Assembly (NCBI RefSeq): GCF_025370935.1
Contig: NC_133486.1
Coordinates: forward strand, 3,988,579-4,052,578
DNA: 64,000 nt
From: Choristoneura fumiferana
Lineage: Eukaryota > Arthropoda > Insecta > Lepidoptera > Tortricidae
Direction: 5' to 3'
In this document: one piece after another, positions 1 through 11,639 of the stretch
How the letters are laid out: the number at the start of each line of letters is the position of its first letter
Numbering within the stretch: the first letter of the stretch is position 1
Program-made: the position numbers and the translations under genes
Notes under the pieces: generated by a model
What the model was told of the DNA's origin: nothing
Seen by the model: only the letters and a program-made list of their open reading frames with translations
Databases searched by the model: none

Positions 1-2070
1 GTATCGCAAATGCTTACAGAGTAGTGGTGGTTGGCTGTTCGTAATTTTTCCTTTATCAGTTTAATGTTAGTAAGCAAAATTAAAAAGTTAGAGCAGCGGA
101 CAATAATGGATTTTCATACATACTTCATGGCCTAGGCCAGAAGTTATGTAGGGAGGTGGTAGGGAACCATAAATGTGAAACCTCATGTCTCCATTTCGTG
201 ACATTAACGCATACATTTCCGAGCATGTTTGAGAAAATGACTATTATTGTTATATTCTGAAATACGAACTACGCATTCAAAACGAATCCAAACAAAACAC
301 TACATTTACCTTCAACGAAAACAAAATTTGAAAAACCGAACAAACAATAAAATCGTGTATATTGAAGGAAATACTCACCAAACTTAACATCTAAAACAAT
401 ACTTCTTATTGTCATGAAGACCCATTCAAAACCTAAAACCCGGTTAGCATCACAATACGTTTTCACTGCACTCAATGACACCAAGAAACCTTGCTCGTTA
501 TAGAATAACTATGGAAACTTGCTTATCTAACTGGGCCAAGGCTGAAGGTGGGCTCGTTTGTAAAATAAAACTGTTTCAGATTACTTAGTACATTCTAGGC
601 GAACTTTATTCTTATTCACTTGATTATTATTCAACCTTTGTTGCTCAAGTCGTCACGTTACCACACGGGGCTCTTGAAACCTGTGCTATTTGTCAACAAA
701 ATATATTTAGCGTTGAAGTAGAGATAACATTGTCCAAAATAATAATTATACAGCACTTGCGCATTTAGCCTTATAATATACACAAAGCAAAAAAGCCTAG
801 ACAAATTTGATGTTTTGACTCGGTAGTTATAATATGCCTATAATGAAAATGTTTAAAACTATCTAGGGATAAATAGTTATTTGTGTCACAAGGGAGCAAA
901 ATGGTGTATTTACGGCGAGGCGTACATTGAATCTAGAATGTAGCGAAGGATTCTACAAATAATTTTGCTCCCGAGTGGCTCATACAACTTTTCACAACGA
1001 GCATTAAGAAACTTCAAAAAAAAAACAAATTCTAAATATAATTAAAGAACAACCAGCATAGAAAATGGCGTGGCTTTACAATTATCAACTTCAAAAAATG
1101 GCATTTGCAATAAAATACTTAGAATAGCCTTGAAAAGAAAAGTTGCTCTTTGCTCCCTCTCATCAGGGAGGAAAGTTACTTTTCTGAAGGAGAGTTGTGA
1201 AAAAAATATTCCTGGGCTAGGCTCTTTTGATGATTGTATTTTAACTTTTTCGCATAACATTTTCTGTTATCTTTTTGATCATATTGATTGATAATCGTAA
1301 AGATCAAACCCTGTAGATTGACAAATCTTCCATTGAATACTGTTGTGAAATGTAATAAATTACTTATCTGATCTGAAAATGACTGCAGGTTTAAAAACAA
1401 AATGCTAACTGCGCAATAATGAAGTTCATAGTTTCCACAAGTGTTTAATTTTAGTCGAGTTCCAGTTTTATAGGCGTTTAAACGCTCGTTCATTTTATTA
1501 GCTGTATTTTCTGTCTTCTCAGAAAAGTACGAAAACGATCATTAAGCTTGAAATTAGTCAGCTAGACGTGTTAATAGCACCCGGCAATCTACAATTTGAT
1601 GACAAAAAAATATATAAAAATAAACATCGGCCGCAAATACGTAACAGGGGGCACACACGTGTGCAAACATTCGTACATTGTAAATGGAACGAATGTGTCG
1701 AATGTACTCACTTTCTCTATCATGGGTTCATGTTTCTCTTCTGTAATTTTTTTATTTTCTTTGTAAACATTTTCAATATTGATTCCGTATTCGCAAGAAT
1801 GCGAATGACCTAGCATTACATTTTGCTGCTTTAATTTGAGGGCGCGACACACCTCAAAGTTAAAATTCTTAAAATTAAAATAATAAATGTAAAATTTGTC
1901 ACTATTCAACAAAGTTCAATTTTAACGCCCCTTTTTTGGATTGTGTCACTATCAAATTAAAGCAGCGATTTGTCGCAATTCAGTTTTGATTTACATTGCT
2001 GCTCGCTGGACTTAATGATAATTTTCACCTTTCATAATCACACATTCGCGTTTTCTGAATTGCCTTACCT
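1..2070. other. intergenic, no gene seen
   Basis: AT-rich. Reading frames here are under 110 codons, overlap on both strands and lack family features. There is only one small inverted repeat (893-973). Confidence 0.6.
893..973. repeat. short inverted repeat
   Basis: GGGAGCAAAATGG at the left and AATAATTTTGCTCCC at the right enclose about 55 bp. It is too small to classify. Confidence 0.4.
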
Positions 2071-2504
2071 AACCAGGAGCAAAAAAAGGCGTGGTGGCCT
2101 TGTGCTTTGACCTATCACCTCTCACGCAGAGGTTCGTGGGTTCAAACCCTGGCCCGCACCTCTGAGTTTTCCGAAATTCATGTGCGAAATTACATTTGAA
2201 ATTTACCAAGAGCTTTACTGTGAAAGATAACATCGTGAGGAAATCCTACACACCTGTGAAGTAATTCAATGGTATGTTTGAAGTTCCCAGTCCGCACTGG
2301 ACCCGCGTGGGAATTACGGCCCAAGCCCTCTCATTCTGAGAGGAGGCCTGCAGGGCTACTACGAAACTCGAAACTCGAAGTTCGTGTCGTGCGGTCCCTC
2401 TCGCTCTCGTATTAAATAGTATAAGTGTCAGAGGAACCGCACGACACGAACTTCGAGTTTCGTAGTAGCCCTGCTGTGAACCAGGAACCAGGAACCAGGA
2501 GCAA
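2071..2504 (+). mobile_element. tRNA-derived SINE with 12-bp TSD, interrupted by hairpin MITE
   Basis: The SINE body runs from about 2086 to 2350. The pol III A box is GTGGCCTTGTGCTTTGACC-like and the B box GGGTTCAAACCCT at 2139-2151. The conserved body (GAAATTCATGTGCGAAATTA, CATCGTGAGGAAA) follows. A palindromic MITE at 2351-2473 replaces or interrupts the normal 3' tail, and three AACCAGG repeats follow. The 12-bp direct repeat AACCAGGAGCAA (2071-2082 and 2493-2504) flanks the whole unit and is read as the target-site duplication. Confidence 0.8.
2351..2473. mobile_element. hairpin MITE, family 'CAGGGCTACTACG', copy 1
   Basis: Nearly full-length palindrome. The left end CAGGGCTACTACGAAACTCG is the exact reverse complement of the right end (CGAGTTTCGTAGTAGCCCTG). 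The centre has TATTAAATAGTATAAG. Reading frames over it (ETRSSCRAVPL-like) come from the palindrome, not from a gene. It sits in the 3' part of a SINE. Confidence 0.85.
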
Positions 2505-3191
2505 GCCAAGCAACGGTTGTCTTGTATACCGAAATTTTTATCAATGAGCTGATACTTACCTACCTACATAATCTTGCTTTTTGATCAGCTTTAACCAGCC
2601 GACTAGCACCAAATAAGGCATTGTAAAAGCGAATGAATTATTTCCTTAGAACTGTGGGAAAAACATGTCCAGTAAGTAATTATTAACTGTAAATTAATGT
2701 ATGCCTCAAGGTTAACGTAATTTTTTGCATTCATAAAGTTCCAACGAACAACAGCGTCAAGGGAACGTTTCATTCATTGCGGATTGCCGTCATCACCATT
2801 TTCATTCATTTCGCAAAGTATTTAATGCTACAAAATGGCCGCCTAGACAGTTTTATTTTACCATAAAGTCTGTCCTAAGGGACTGAGGTCTGTTTTAGGA
2901 ATTTTGTTGAAGCTACGCGAACTCAAGGACATACTTTTCTACTTAAAGCTATAAATTTTAATAGAAGTCAGTGTTGGTTGTTACGCGTATGTAAAATAAA
3001 TATGTCCTGGGGAAGAAGTACTTCCAAATTAATTTCATACTTTAGTACCGTAATGTTAGCGGCGAGGCCATAATACTGTTATTTTTATTTGTTTTATAAA
3101 TCAAAGCTTGTCAAAGCATGTTACCAGTATGAAATAGTCTACCACTTCCGCTTTGTATGATTTTGCTTTGTGCTACCGAAATAACAAACTA

Positions 3192-3709
3192 AAAAACCGG
3201 CCAAGAGCATGTCGGACACGTTCAAAATAGGGTTCCGTAGCCATTACGACATTATTTTATACTTTAGGCTGCTATTTACTCTTAAGTACTAATAATTCTC
3301 AAGCAAACTTAGCTTTCCTTTTAGCTTAGTTATAGTTTTCCTTGAAAGTTTGATACCATGCTTATTTTTTCAAATTTTTTCACCCACCGGTTTAGATTTT
3401 AGAGGGACGCTCGATTTTAGTGAAAATTTGCACTTAAAAGTTGAATATTTTAAAAGACCTATCCAATGATATCCCACACTACAAGGTTGGATAAGAAAAA
3501 AAAATCACCCCCACTCCGTCTATGGGAGGTTTTTTTTAATTTTTATTGTACCATTTTGTCGGTATAGTTTAGGTACATACATATTCGTGCAAAATGACAG
3601 CTTCCTAGCATTGATAGTCCCTGAGCAAAGCCGCGGACGGACAGACAGACAGACATGGCGAAACTATAAAGGTTCCGTTTTTGCCATTTTGGCTCCGGAA
3701 CCCTAAAAA
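3192..3709 (+). mobile_element. dispersed repeat R1 ('CCGGCCAAGAGC ... GGAACCCTAAAAA'), full copy
   Basis: AAACCGGCCAAGAGCATGTC at the left, TTTAGATTTTAGAGGGACGC, AAAAATCACCCCCACTCCGT, GCCGCGGACGGACAGACAGA and GGCTCCGGAACCCTAAAAA at the right. Copies at 8989-9528, 21994-23266, 55228-55794, 55826-56056 and 62914-63567 share the same ends. It has no coding capacity. It is a widespread lepidopteran repeat whose transposon class I cannot determine. Confidence 0.8.
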
Positions 3710-4868
3710 GCGTAGTTGAGGTTTTTTGTAAAAGTACCTAACTGCTGAACCAATTAATTGTAGTGAGAATTAGCTCGTAGAAAGAATATTAGCTTGATAT
3801 TAAACTATTTATGTACATAGGAAAATGAGAAACACTAAATAAAGCTCTGGAACAGATAAACAGACGGACAGCGAAGTGACAGTAATAATTCCGTTTGTCA
3901 CCCTTCTGGCAGGGAACTCTGAAAACGAAAAACACTGGTCAAGTTAAGCAGTAAAGCCTAAAGGATTTAAACGTAAAAATCATTTGCATTTAAAAATATA
4001 AAAGCAATGTGAACAACACTGTTATTTAAAAAAATATATACGGTGTAAAAAAATATTCGTAAAACGGAAAGGGAATTAACCCTAAATTAAGAGTAAGTTT
4101 TAGTTCTATTTTTATTTATTTCTGTTAATTATTGTACATATTATTTGTTTGTTTATAAATATACAAAAAAACACAAAATTGTTCATTGATATGAATATTT
4201 CAGTAAAATTATAGGAGTAAACTGCGCAGAATGTTTATGTACATTTTTGCCTAACATCTGCGTAACGTTGAAGTGTCTTAAAATAGGTATGTTTGCCCCT
4301 CTGTTAAATAATCTATTGTATCCCAGGTTATACAACATGACAGGTTACTTGGGTACTGACAAATTTTTCGCTAATTTATTATATTTTAACGGGTTATTTT
4401 GCACCACGTTGTGTAAGTATTCTGTTGCTGTTTCCACATAAAAGATCTAATCAATCCATCGGTAAGTAAAGCAACTTTATTATAGTGCTTCTCCATTGTA
4501 GCAGTTTCCTTCCTTGTATTTCAATTGTTATTTATAGTTTTCCTCGGTACCTATTTTGAATAAGCAATGAGACATATACTTGTGGTTTTTTTTAAGACGT
4601 TCCACAACCATAAGAATCTTTGAGGAAAACAGGAAATTCTTATGCCTTTAAACTATTAAGCAGAAAGGATGTAAATAACGTTACTTGGAGTAAATAAACA
4701 CCTGATCCGTTTTGTCAGGCCATAAATTGTAAAAAAATTCAATCATCTGAAGTAGAAAATATTTTTAAGTCTTTTGACTTAAATCACACAAAGAATCTAA
4801 GCTTAGTTATCCTGGACTAAAGTGTAATTTAAGACATTAAGAGTAAAGGAACGGCAATTTTCACTTAA
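3710..4868. other. intergenic, nothing recognised
   Basis: AT-rich, with no ORF above 64 codons and no repeat that I can place. Confidence 0.6.
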
Positions 4869-5160
4869 TATGGTATTTGACCATCACGTTGGTGGACGTC
4901 CCACGCTGCGCTTGCCGATCCGCTGTCTCCATTCCAGAACTTTTCGGCCCCAACGACCATTTGTTCTCCGTGCTGTATGGCCTGCCAATTGCCACTTCAA
5001 TGAGCTAACTTGCTTAGCTATTACCGAGATGGTCGGATGCGGATTAAAGCCGTGGGTTCACGATGGATGCAGGCCGCCTCCAACCGAAGTAAATGGAGGT
5101 CTTTGGGGAGGTTTGTATTCAACAATGGACGTCCTTCGGCTGATATGGTGATGATGTATG
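4869..5160 (+). mobile_element. RTE-like LINE 3' tail remnant
   Basis: Contains GGTGGACGTCCC, the segment GTGGGTTCACGATGGATGCA, GGAGGTCTTTGGGGAGG, CAATGGACGTCCTTCGGCTG and a GATGATG tail. It is the same layout as the tails at 14450, 23930, 25525 and 52060. Frames through it are short shadows of RT C-terminal sequence with stops. Confidence 0.7.
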
Positions 5161-5184
5161 ATGTGGTGACGGTATTTGGTTATT

Positions 5185-5428
5185 ACTGTTCCTTCGATGG
5201 AACTATTGCGTTTTTTTTCGCACTGGTTCCTTCACAAGACTTGGAGGAAGAACTGCGCCTTTGTTCCTTTCGTAGTAGCACAATACAAGTAACTATATTA
5301 CTTGTATTGTGATAGTAGCATCAGTGTTTGCAAAGATACAAAGGCAAAAAAATAAACGCAGCTCCTCCTTCAAGTCTTGTGAAGGAACTAGTCCTAAAAA
5401 AAACGCAATAGTCTATCGAAGAAACAGT
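5185..5428. mobile_element. hairpin MITE
   Basis: ACTGTTCCTTCGATGGAACT pairs with the right end TATCGAAGAAACAGT. The inner arms GTTCCTTCACAAGACTTG and CAAGTCTTGTGAAGGAAC are perfect, and the loop holds a second hairpin (CAATACAAGTAA / TTACTTGTATTG). Confidence 0.8.
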
Positions 5429-5725
5429 CAAAGGAACTACCGCGATTAATCCACCAATGCCACGTCTTCCGCTTCGTGGTCCTCACTCGAGAACATTCTT
5501 CCCCCAACGGTTAAGCAGAGCGTAATGAAATGAAATTAAAGATAATCACGTTCATATATTATGAAAAAAACAGCGTTACGGCTTGCCGTAACATTATGCT
5601 GAGTGGGGCCCACTTTATACTATTTAATCATATTTTTTTATTCGAGAGACAAAACACAATACTGACATAACAAAACTCAAAAGACCGTAGACTTTATTGC
5701 TACTCTAACAGTATCGAATATGTGG

Positions 5726-5728
<3 letters not shown>

Positions 5729-5800
<72 letters not shown>

Positions 5801-5812
5801 CCCTCTCTCTCC

Positions 5813-5852
<40 letters not shown>

Positions 5853-5876
5853 CCCCCTCTCTCCCTCTCTCTCTCC

Positions 5877-5948
<72 letters not shown>

Positions 5949-6071
5949 CCCTCTCTCCCTCTCTCTCCCTCTCTCTCCCTCTCTCTCTCTCTCTCTCTCC
6001 CTCTCTCCCCTCTCTCTCTCCTCTCTCTCCCTCTCTCCCCTCTCTCTTCTCTCTCTCTCTCTCTCTCTCTA
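5729..6071. repeat. (TC)n/(CCCTCTC)n microsatellite, about 340 bp
   Basis: Near-pure CT dinucleotide tract with scattered CCCTCTC and CCCCCC interruptions, strongly strand-asymmetric (pyrimidine on +). Long reading frames over it (Ser/Leu one way, Arg/Glu the other) are artefacts. The length in the assembly is unlikely to be exact. Confidence 0.97.
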
Positions 6072-6433
6072 TATAAATTTCCTTTCCAATAAACAAAAGA
6101 ATCCGGAGGTACAAGGCTTAACAAGCGTAACAAGAATACCGCTACGTTAACAAACGTTAATTTTCAAGAAGCACAATCTATTTGAGGACTAATTATCATA
6201 GATTATTAAAAGATATATCAACATTCTTGTCACAGCATGTGCTGTTGTTAAACATTGACAATGCATACTAAATTTAACAGACAGAGTTATTTCGGGATGT
6301 TTGTGCACGACGAAAATAACTAAACGCATGCTTCCTCTTAGCATCGTGCTGATAAGACGTGAACAGGTTTAAAGATATTTAAATTGTCTTGGGTACCGTA
6401 CGAGTGCATTATATTGTTATTGTATAGGTACTG

Positions 6434-6563
6434 CAGGGCTACTACGAAACTCGAAACTCGAAGTTCGTGTCGTGCGATCTCTTTGACACTTATACTATTT
6501 AATACGAGAACGAGAGGGACGGTACGACACGAACTTCGAGTTTCGAGTTTCGTAGTAGCCCTG
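6434..6563. mobile_element. hairpin MITE, family 'CAGGGCTACTACG', copy 2
   Basis: About 130 bp with perfect outer arms CAGGGCTACTACGAAACTCG / CGAGTTTCGTAGTAGCCCTG and an internal AACTCGAAGTTCGTGTCGTG arm. The flanks are ACTG and CTGAG. Confidence 0.85.
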
Positions 6564-8002
6564 CTGAGCTCTCAAGTAATCTTGACAAAATGAATCATAA
6601 AAAAGGCATCGACTCTATTTTCTTTTCTAATAAACACAATGAATAGATATTCCTAAAATAGACTAAGCACTATCTTATCGTTTATCGATGTAATAAGCTT
6701 ATAATGAGTGGTTGAATCAGTGGCTGAAAATAGCACTACACTAAAGGGTTATTTTGTATGAAACTGTCCGTACTATGTGGCCAGTTATTTTTGGACGTCA
6801 GTGTACTTATATCGTAGATGCAGTGAGCTCTTAGTGATGCTAAGGTTAGAAAAATGTTCTAGTTTTAGATGAAGATGCAATAGCTAAAGAATACTAGTGT
6901 CAGTTTGTTTGCGACGTGGGATAATTGTGGTAATTGAGGTTATCCGTTTGAAACAAAATTAATATTGGATTTTCTTACAATTTTATTCGACACCCTGACC
7001 TGTCAAATAGCAGTGAAAAAGTGATACCTACTGTTTTAATAGTACATTGTGTCTTAAGGGCTGTAAATAAGGAATTACGAACGAGAGTCTGAAGACTGAG
7101 GGCTTTAATGAGTCGATGTAATTCTAGTACCGCCCGTGCGACATACAATGTTTTTCATCACATTTGCGAGTAAAATTGTATATTTGTAAAAGAAAAAATA
7201 ATATATTTTTTTAAATTGCCGATACCGCTGATGATGGCGTGCGTGTGCAGCGCGCGCACGGAACAGCAGCACACCATGCAGTAACAAACTCATATTTGAA
7301 ATTGAGTGCTACGATAGCACATATTGCATCTGACAATTATCCTACCCAGAAATATCCCACATATGCGGAAAATATGCATCAAATCAATCATCACTAGATT
7401 TTAGGTAAAATACAATTTCAAATGACAGATGAAAAAGACAATGGGCTAAATACGCAATTTTGCATGCAATCCTGTCTCTACTAATTAACATTCAGACATG
7501 AAAATACACCTGCACTATTTCTCGCAGCGGGTCGTGTTTCCTAAAAAAAACATTACGTAAACATCTGTTATGCCATTTAGCGGGTAAATAGGCGAAAACA
7601 GTCATAACCCAGTTAAACAAACTGTTAAAGTGAATTGGGTTAGATATATTATGAGTACGGTCAGAAATAAAGAGTTTGACGTAAGAGTGTACGAGGCCGT
7701 TGTCTTCGCGAGCTGCTTCTACTAACGTTACTAAACTCACATATTTGAGCGAGCGAGAGCGGAAATATTTTTTAACCGAATTTAAAAAAAACGGGTGATG
7801 ACGTGTGAAAACCGATCCTTAATAGCAATTAATATCGGTAATAATATGAACATTATGGAACTGGGTCAGTCTGATTTCTTTGTTTTTTACTATAGTTTTA
7901 CTTCTACTACATCAATAAAGAGATGATGAGATGTTGTAGCTACTGTAATATTTTTATGTGTTTTATACTTTGTATTATTTCTAGCTGTTTGTTTTCCTAA
8001 AA

Positions 8003-8033
<31 letters not shown>

Positions 8034-8430
8034 ACCAATCAAGTGACGTATTTTCATGGGTGGTCAAAACGTGAGTTTTCCTTAGATTTTATATGGTAAC
8101 TGCAAGTTATGACGTTTTAGAGTAACTAAAAATAAAATTTTGCAGTTAATTGAAAATTTATCTGATTTCAGGGCTAAAATAAAGAGATTTTTATTAGTCT
8201 TGTTGTTCTATGGTATCATCTACCCTATTCATGTGTTCAATACAATTCCAAAAACAATTATTATAATCATTTATTGAATCAGGCGTTACTTTGCGGAGTT
8301 TCATATTACTAAACTAAAAGGTCGCGGGTGAGCAAAGTAATCGTTTTAATTCAATTATTATATCGCCGTGATTTGTCCGCTGAACTAAAAATCTTTGTGA
8401 AATTAAAATCATAGTCATTCAAAATCTACC
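6564..8430. other. intergenic, little recognised
   Basis: Holds the (AATA)n tract (8000-8035) and a half MITE at 8318-8385. A short GC-rich patch GCGTGCGTGTGCAGCGCGCG at about 7231 has no evident function. Confidence 0.55.
8000..8035. repeat. (AATA)n microsatellite
   Basis: Nine or so uninterrupted AAAT units ending at AAACC. It may be the tail of an old LINE. Confidence 0.9.
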
Positions 8431-8439
8431 TACCTACTT

Positions 8440-8665
8440 ACAGCGCAGGCTTCCACTTAGATTGAGAGAACAGGGCTACGCGGGCCTAGTGTGGATTGTG
8501 GAACACATACCAACCATTGAAAATTGCAGCATCGCCTCGCAATGTTTTCCTTCACCGAAAATCTAACGGTAAATATCAAATATAATTTCACATAGCTTCC
8601 GAAAAAGTCAGAAGATCCTGCTACGTTATTTTTCATTCACACATTCAGGAAAATTGCAAAAAAAA
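8440..8665 (-). mobile_element. tRNA-derived SINE, old copy
   Basis: GCGCAGGCTTCCACTTAGAT, CTCGCAATGTTTTCCTTCAC and CGAAAATCTAACGGTAAAT match the SINE body in reverse. Both ends are decayed. Confidence 0.55.
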
Positions 8666-8988
8666 GAGCAAAACTATTTATTTGGATCGTGAAATAAAAT
8701 CTACTCAACGATAAACCTTAAAAGGTTTTAACCAACATTCGCATTGATCCGGATTGATTGAACGGTATTTAAGCAACCTATTTTATGGGCTAAAAAGGCT
8801 TTTAAATAATTTGCAAGGCTTTTTAAATGGACGACGAACTCTAATAACATTATAAGTGGTTTATAAGGCGAAAAATTGCTTTGATATTTGCATAATAATG
8901 GTCATTACATTTTATTCTTCTGTATACAATCGATTTAGGATATAATTTGGTATGGCTGTACACAATAACCATGCCGACAATGCTAGAT

Positions 8989-9528
8989 TTTTAGGGTTCC
9001 GTAGTCAACTAGGAACCCTTATAGTTTCGCCATGTCTGTCTGTCCGTCTGTCTGTCTTTCCGCGGCTAAGCTCAGAGACCGTCAGTACCAGAAACATGTA
9101 ATTTGGCATGAATATACATATCAGTCAAGCCGACATAGTGGTATAATAAAAATAAAAAACCTCCCATAGACGTAAAGTGGGGGTGATTTTATATATAGTG
9201 TGGCGTATCGTTGAATAGGTATTATGTTTGTGAAATATTCAACTTTAAAGTGCAAATTTCATTTAAAATCTAAACTGTTGGGTGGAAAAATTTGAAAAAA
9301 TCAGGATAAGTATATATATCAAATTTACAAGGAAAATTATAGGCTGAGATTGCTTGAGAATTATAGTAGTTTAAGAATAAATAGCAGCCTAATGTATAAA
9401 TTACCCTAAACTTGAAAGATTCCGAACACAATACGAAATCCTTAGAAAAATATTACTTGATTTTTTCGTAATGGCTACGGAAACCTATCTTGGGCGTGTC
9501 CGATACGCTCTTGGTCGGTTTTTTTTTA
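8989..9528 (-). mobile_element. dispersed repeat R1, full copy
   Basis: TTTAGGGTTCCGTAGTCAAC at the left, CCATGTCTGTCTGTCCGTCT, GACGTAAAGTGGGGGTGATT and CTCTTGGTCGGTTTTTT at the right. It is collinear with 3192-3709 in reverse. Confidence 0.8.
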
Positions 9529-9675
9529 TAAATTTTCTTTCCAAAAACACAACAACACAACAATTCTTTACCTAAATGGGGATAATTTAATTTTCTTGTC
9601 CACTTCATCTTGTTGCACAACGTATTGAAAAGGAAAACTATCGCAATTTATTTATGATAAGTAGGCTATATATAA

Positions 9676-10195
9676 GTTAAATATAATGACCCGGATAACT
9701 CACGTCTTAAATCGAGTTTAGCTCGACATGTTTCGGGCTAATCCGTAGCCCTTCGTCTTCGGAGCAACGCGACTCAGCGACTGCTGCAACACGCGCACAG
9801 CGCGCCGCCGCTCTGCTCGCGCGACTACCCGACGAAACTGACACCGGCACACAACTACCCGTATTTTCATCATCATTACAACTGTCAAATGTAGGGTAGC
9901 ACACAACACTAACAACATCGCTCTGTAAAGGTACGTTCACACACACGACGACGCACGAGTTTTAACACCGTTTTCCAACTCGGAGGTACCGTCCATATAA
10001 GTTAACGAAGAATGGTCGACCAATATTTTATATTGAATATTTGCCACATTAACACAGAGCCTACTGAGCGTAACAAAACTACTGCAAAACAAATAGGACC
10101 CTGTTACACTCGAAACCGCGAGAACTACGAATAATAAGAAATTATTATTCGTTCGAGAACAATTGAGCAGTAAATGAACAACCAGTACGGGCACG
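9676..10195 (-). mobile_element. Penelope-like element (PLE) fragment with hammerhead-like motif
   Basis: AAATATAATGACCCGGATAA, CTCACGTCTTAAATCGAG and GCTCGACATGTTTCGGGC recur at 13157-13307, partly inverted. In reverse, 9765 to 9721 reads GCTC, CGAAGACGAA, GGGCTA-loop-TAGCCC, GAAACATGTC, GAGC: the arrangement of a small hammerhead ribozyme as found in PLE terminal repeats. No RT or GIY-YIG domain is present. The part left of the motif in the element's own sense (9766-10195) is GC-rich and unassigned. PLE membership is inferred from the motif. Confidence 0.5.
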
Positions 10196-10604
10196 CACCC
10201 TGTACTTATCCTTGGGCCATACCGGGTTCGTTCGCCTCGCTTGCGTCAATCGAACCACCGATTGATATATCGACGCGAACCGCGGATCCGAACGACATCT
10301 GCTGAATGGTCGCAATGATAGCTTCTGTCGAACCGAAATTGAAGGTTCAGCGTAATAAATTTAAGTAAATGATGGAAGGAGAGTAGTTACCATGAAGACT
10401 GATGCAAATCAAGCATGCGAATATACATTAAGCTGACAAATTGAGTCTATTTTGTAATATCTAGACTACTCAGTAATATAAATGATGTTAAGAAAATTCT
10501 GAACCATACTTAATCTTAATTTAGCCCACATTTAGGCTACTGATAGTACGATACAAGTGGAAAACATTGTCAATCTCTTAATGTAAACTGTAATTGTTTG
10601 TGTT

Positions 10605-10765
10605 TTATGTACAGTCTTCTTCTTCTAGTACCTCTCCAACTAGTGAAGGTTAGCAGTCAGCTCAGCATATTTCTCCCGGTCTTTCGCGAGGTTGAAAAGC
10701 TCGCGGCACTTGTGATTCCGGTCCATTCCTGGATATTGGGCAGCCACGATTTCTTCCTGCGTCCA
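10605..10765 (-). mobile_element. retroelement fragment, CTTCTTCTTC family
   Basis: CAGTCTTCTTCTTCTAGTAC, CTCTCCAACTAGTGAAGG and the AAGCTCGCGGCACTTGTGAT segment are shared with 33578-33722 and 40596-40738. The orientation and parent element are uncertain; I place it as the end of a retroelement because it is dispersed and ends near GATGATGATG in the other copies. Confidence 0.45.
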
Positions 10766-10844
10766 ACAGCTCTTCCTCTGGCCAATATTATTATTTATGT
10801 ACAATAAAACATTGATATTCACCACCACCATACTGTTTTCCCAA

Positions 10845-11035
10845 GAAACCAACCAATGAGCTTCCTGGGACAGTGTTTCCGGAGCGGTACTGCTTAAGGA
10901 TCTTAAAAAACGAGCCCATCAGGCTCTCAAAGGGCCGGCAACGTACCTGTGATACGTGTACCTCTCGTGTTGGTTGATTGCTTCCCATCAGGTGACCCGT
11001 TTGCTCGTTATCCCCCTCTTATATAAAATATGCCC
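10845..11035 (+). mobile_element. LINE 3' end fragment
   Basis: GAGCTTCCTGGGACAGTGTT, AAAGGGCCGGCAACG and CCATCAGGTGACCCGTTTGC, then TCGTTATCCCCC before an A-rich end. This is the common 3' terminus of lepidopteran jockey/CR1-like LINEs. A short piece of it (AGCTTCCTGGGCAGTGTTTC) also occurs at 21950-21990. Confidence 0.6.
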
Positions 11036-11639
11036 AAAAAAAGAGAACTTACGCGTACAAATATCAACAACGTAGATAATTTCTCTTTTTTGTTCATATT
11101 AAAAAGACCCTTTTTTTTACGAAGCAAACACAAATGTTTTTTACTGGCGTATGTGCTCAAGTTCGATGTAAGTGAACCAGAATCGATTTAAAAAAAGGGT
11201 TTTAAATTTTTTATTACAGGTTTTGTTTTATTGCGAACCAGCATACCTATTGTGTATAAAACTACGTATAACGTACCTATGTGTATTTACTAATCATTTG
11301 TAAATGTTATACAAGGTGTTAATTAAATAACTGATAACCTCAGACACCACTAAAATATTTTTTTTAAGTTTAAGTTATATTGAATAGCTTCATTATTTTA
11401 AAAGATATTCGTGTTTTGCTAAGTCAGTAATTCTACTTCATTTCTAACTCTACACTTATGATTTGTATTTATCAGTTGCGCTTGGACGTTTTTAAGAGAA
11501 AATAACATAGCACATTGACAGCAAAACAGCCAGTATTAAATTATCGCAATAGTATGCAACCTCGCTAAATAATTTAATTGGCATTGGCACCTGTTGCAGC
11601 CGCAACTTTTAGACTGGTCACAATAAAAAAGGATTTTTA

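Noticed and set aside
5677..6150. Four overlapping ORFs of 118-145 codons (Ser/Leu-rich or Arg/Glu-rich)
   Set aside because: They are translations of the (TC)n tract in several frames on both strands, not genes.
6384..6593. 69-codon ORF, and similar ones at 2246-2509, 51070-51252 and 43346-43627
   Set aside because: Each is produced by the hairpin MITE (ETRSSCRA... on one strand, the mirror on the other).
9707..10194. Three minus-strand ORFs of 66-85 codons
   Set aside because: They overlap the PLE-like fragment and have no RT, GIY-YIG or other family features.
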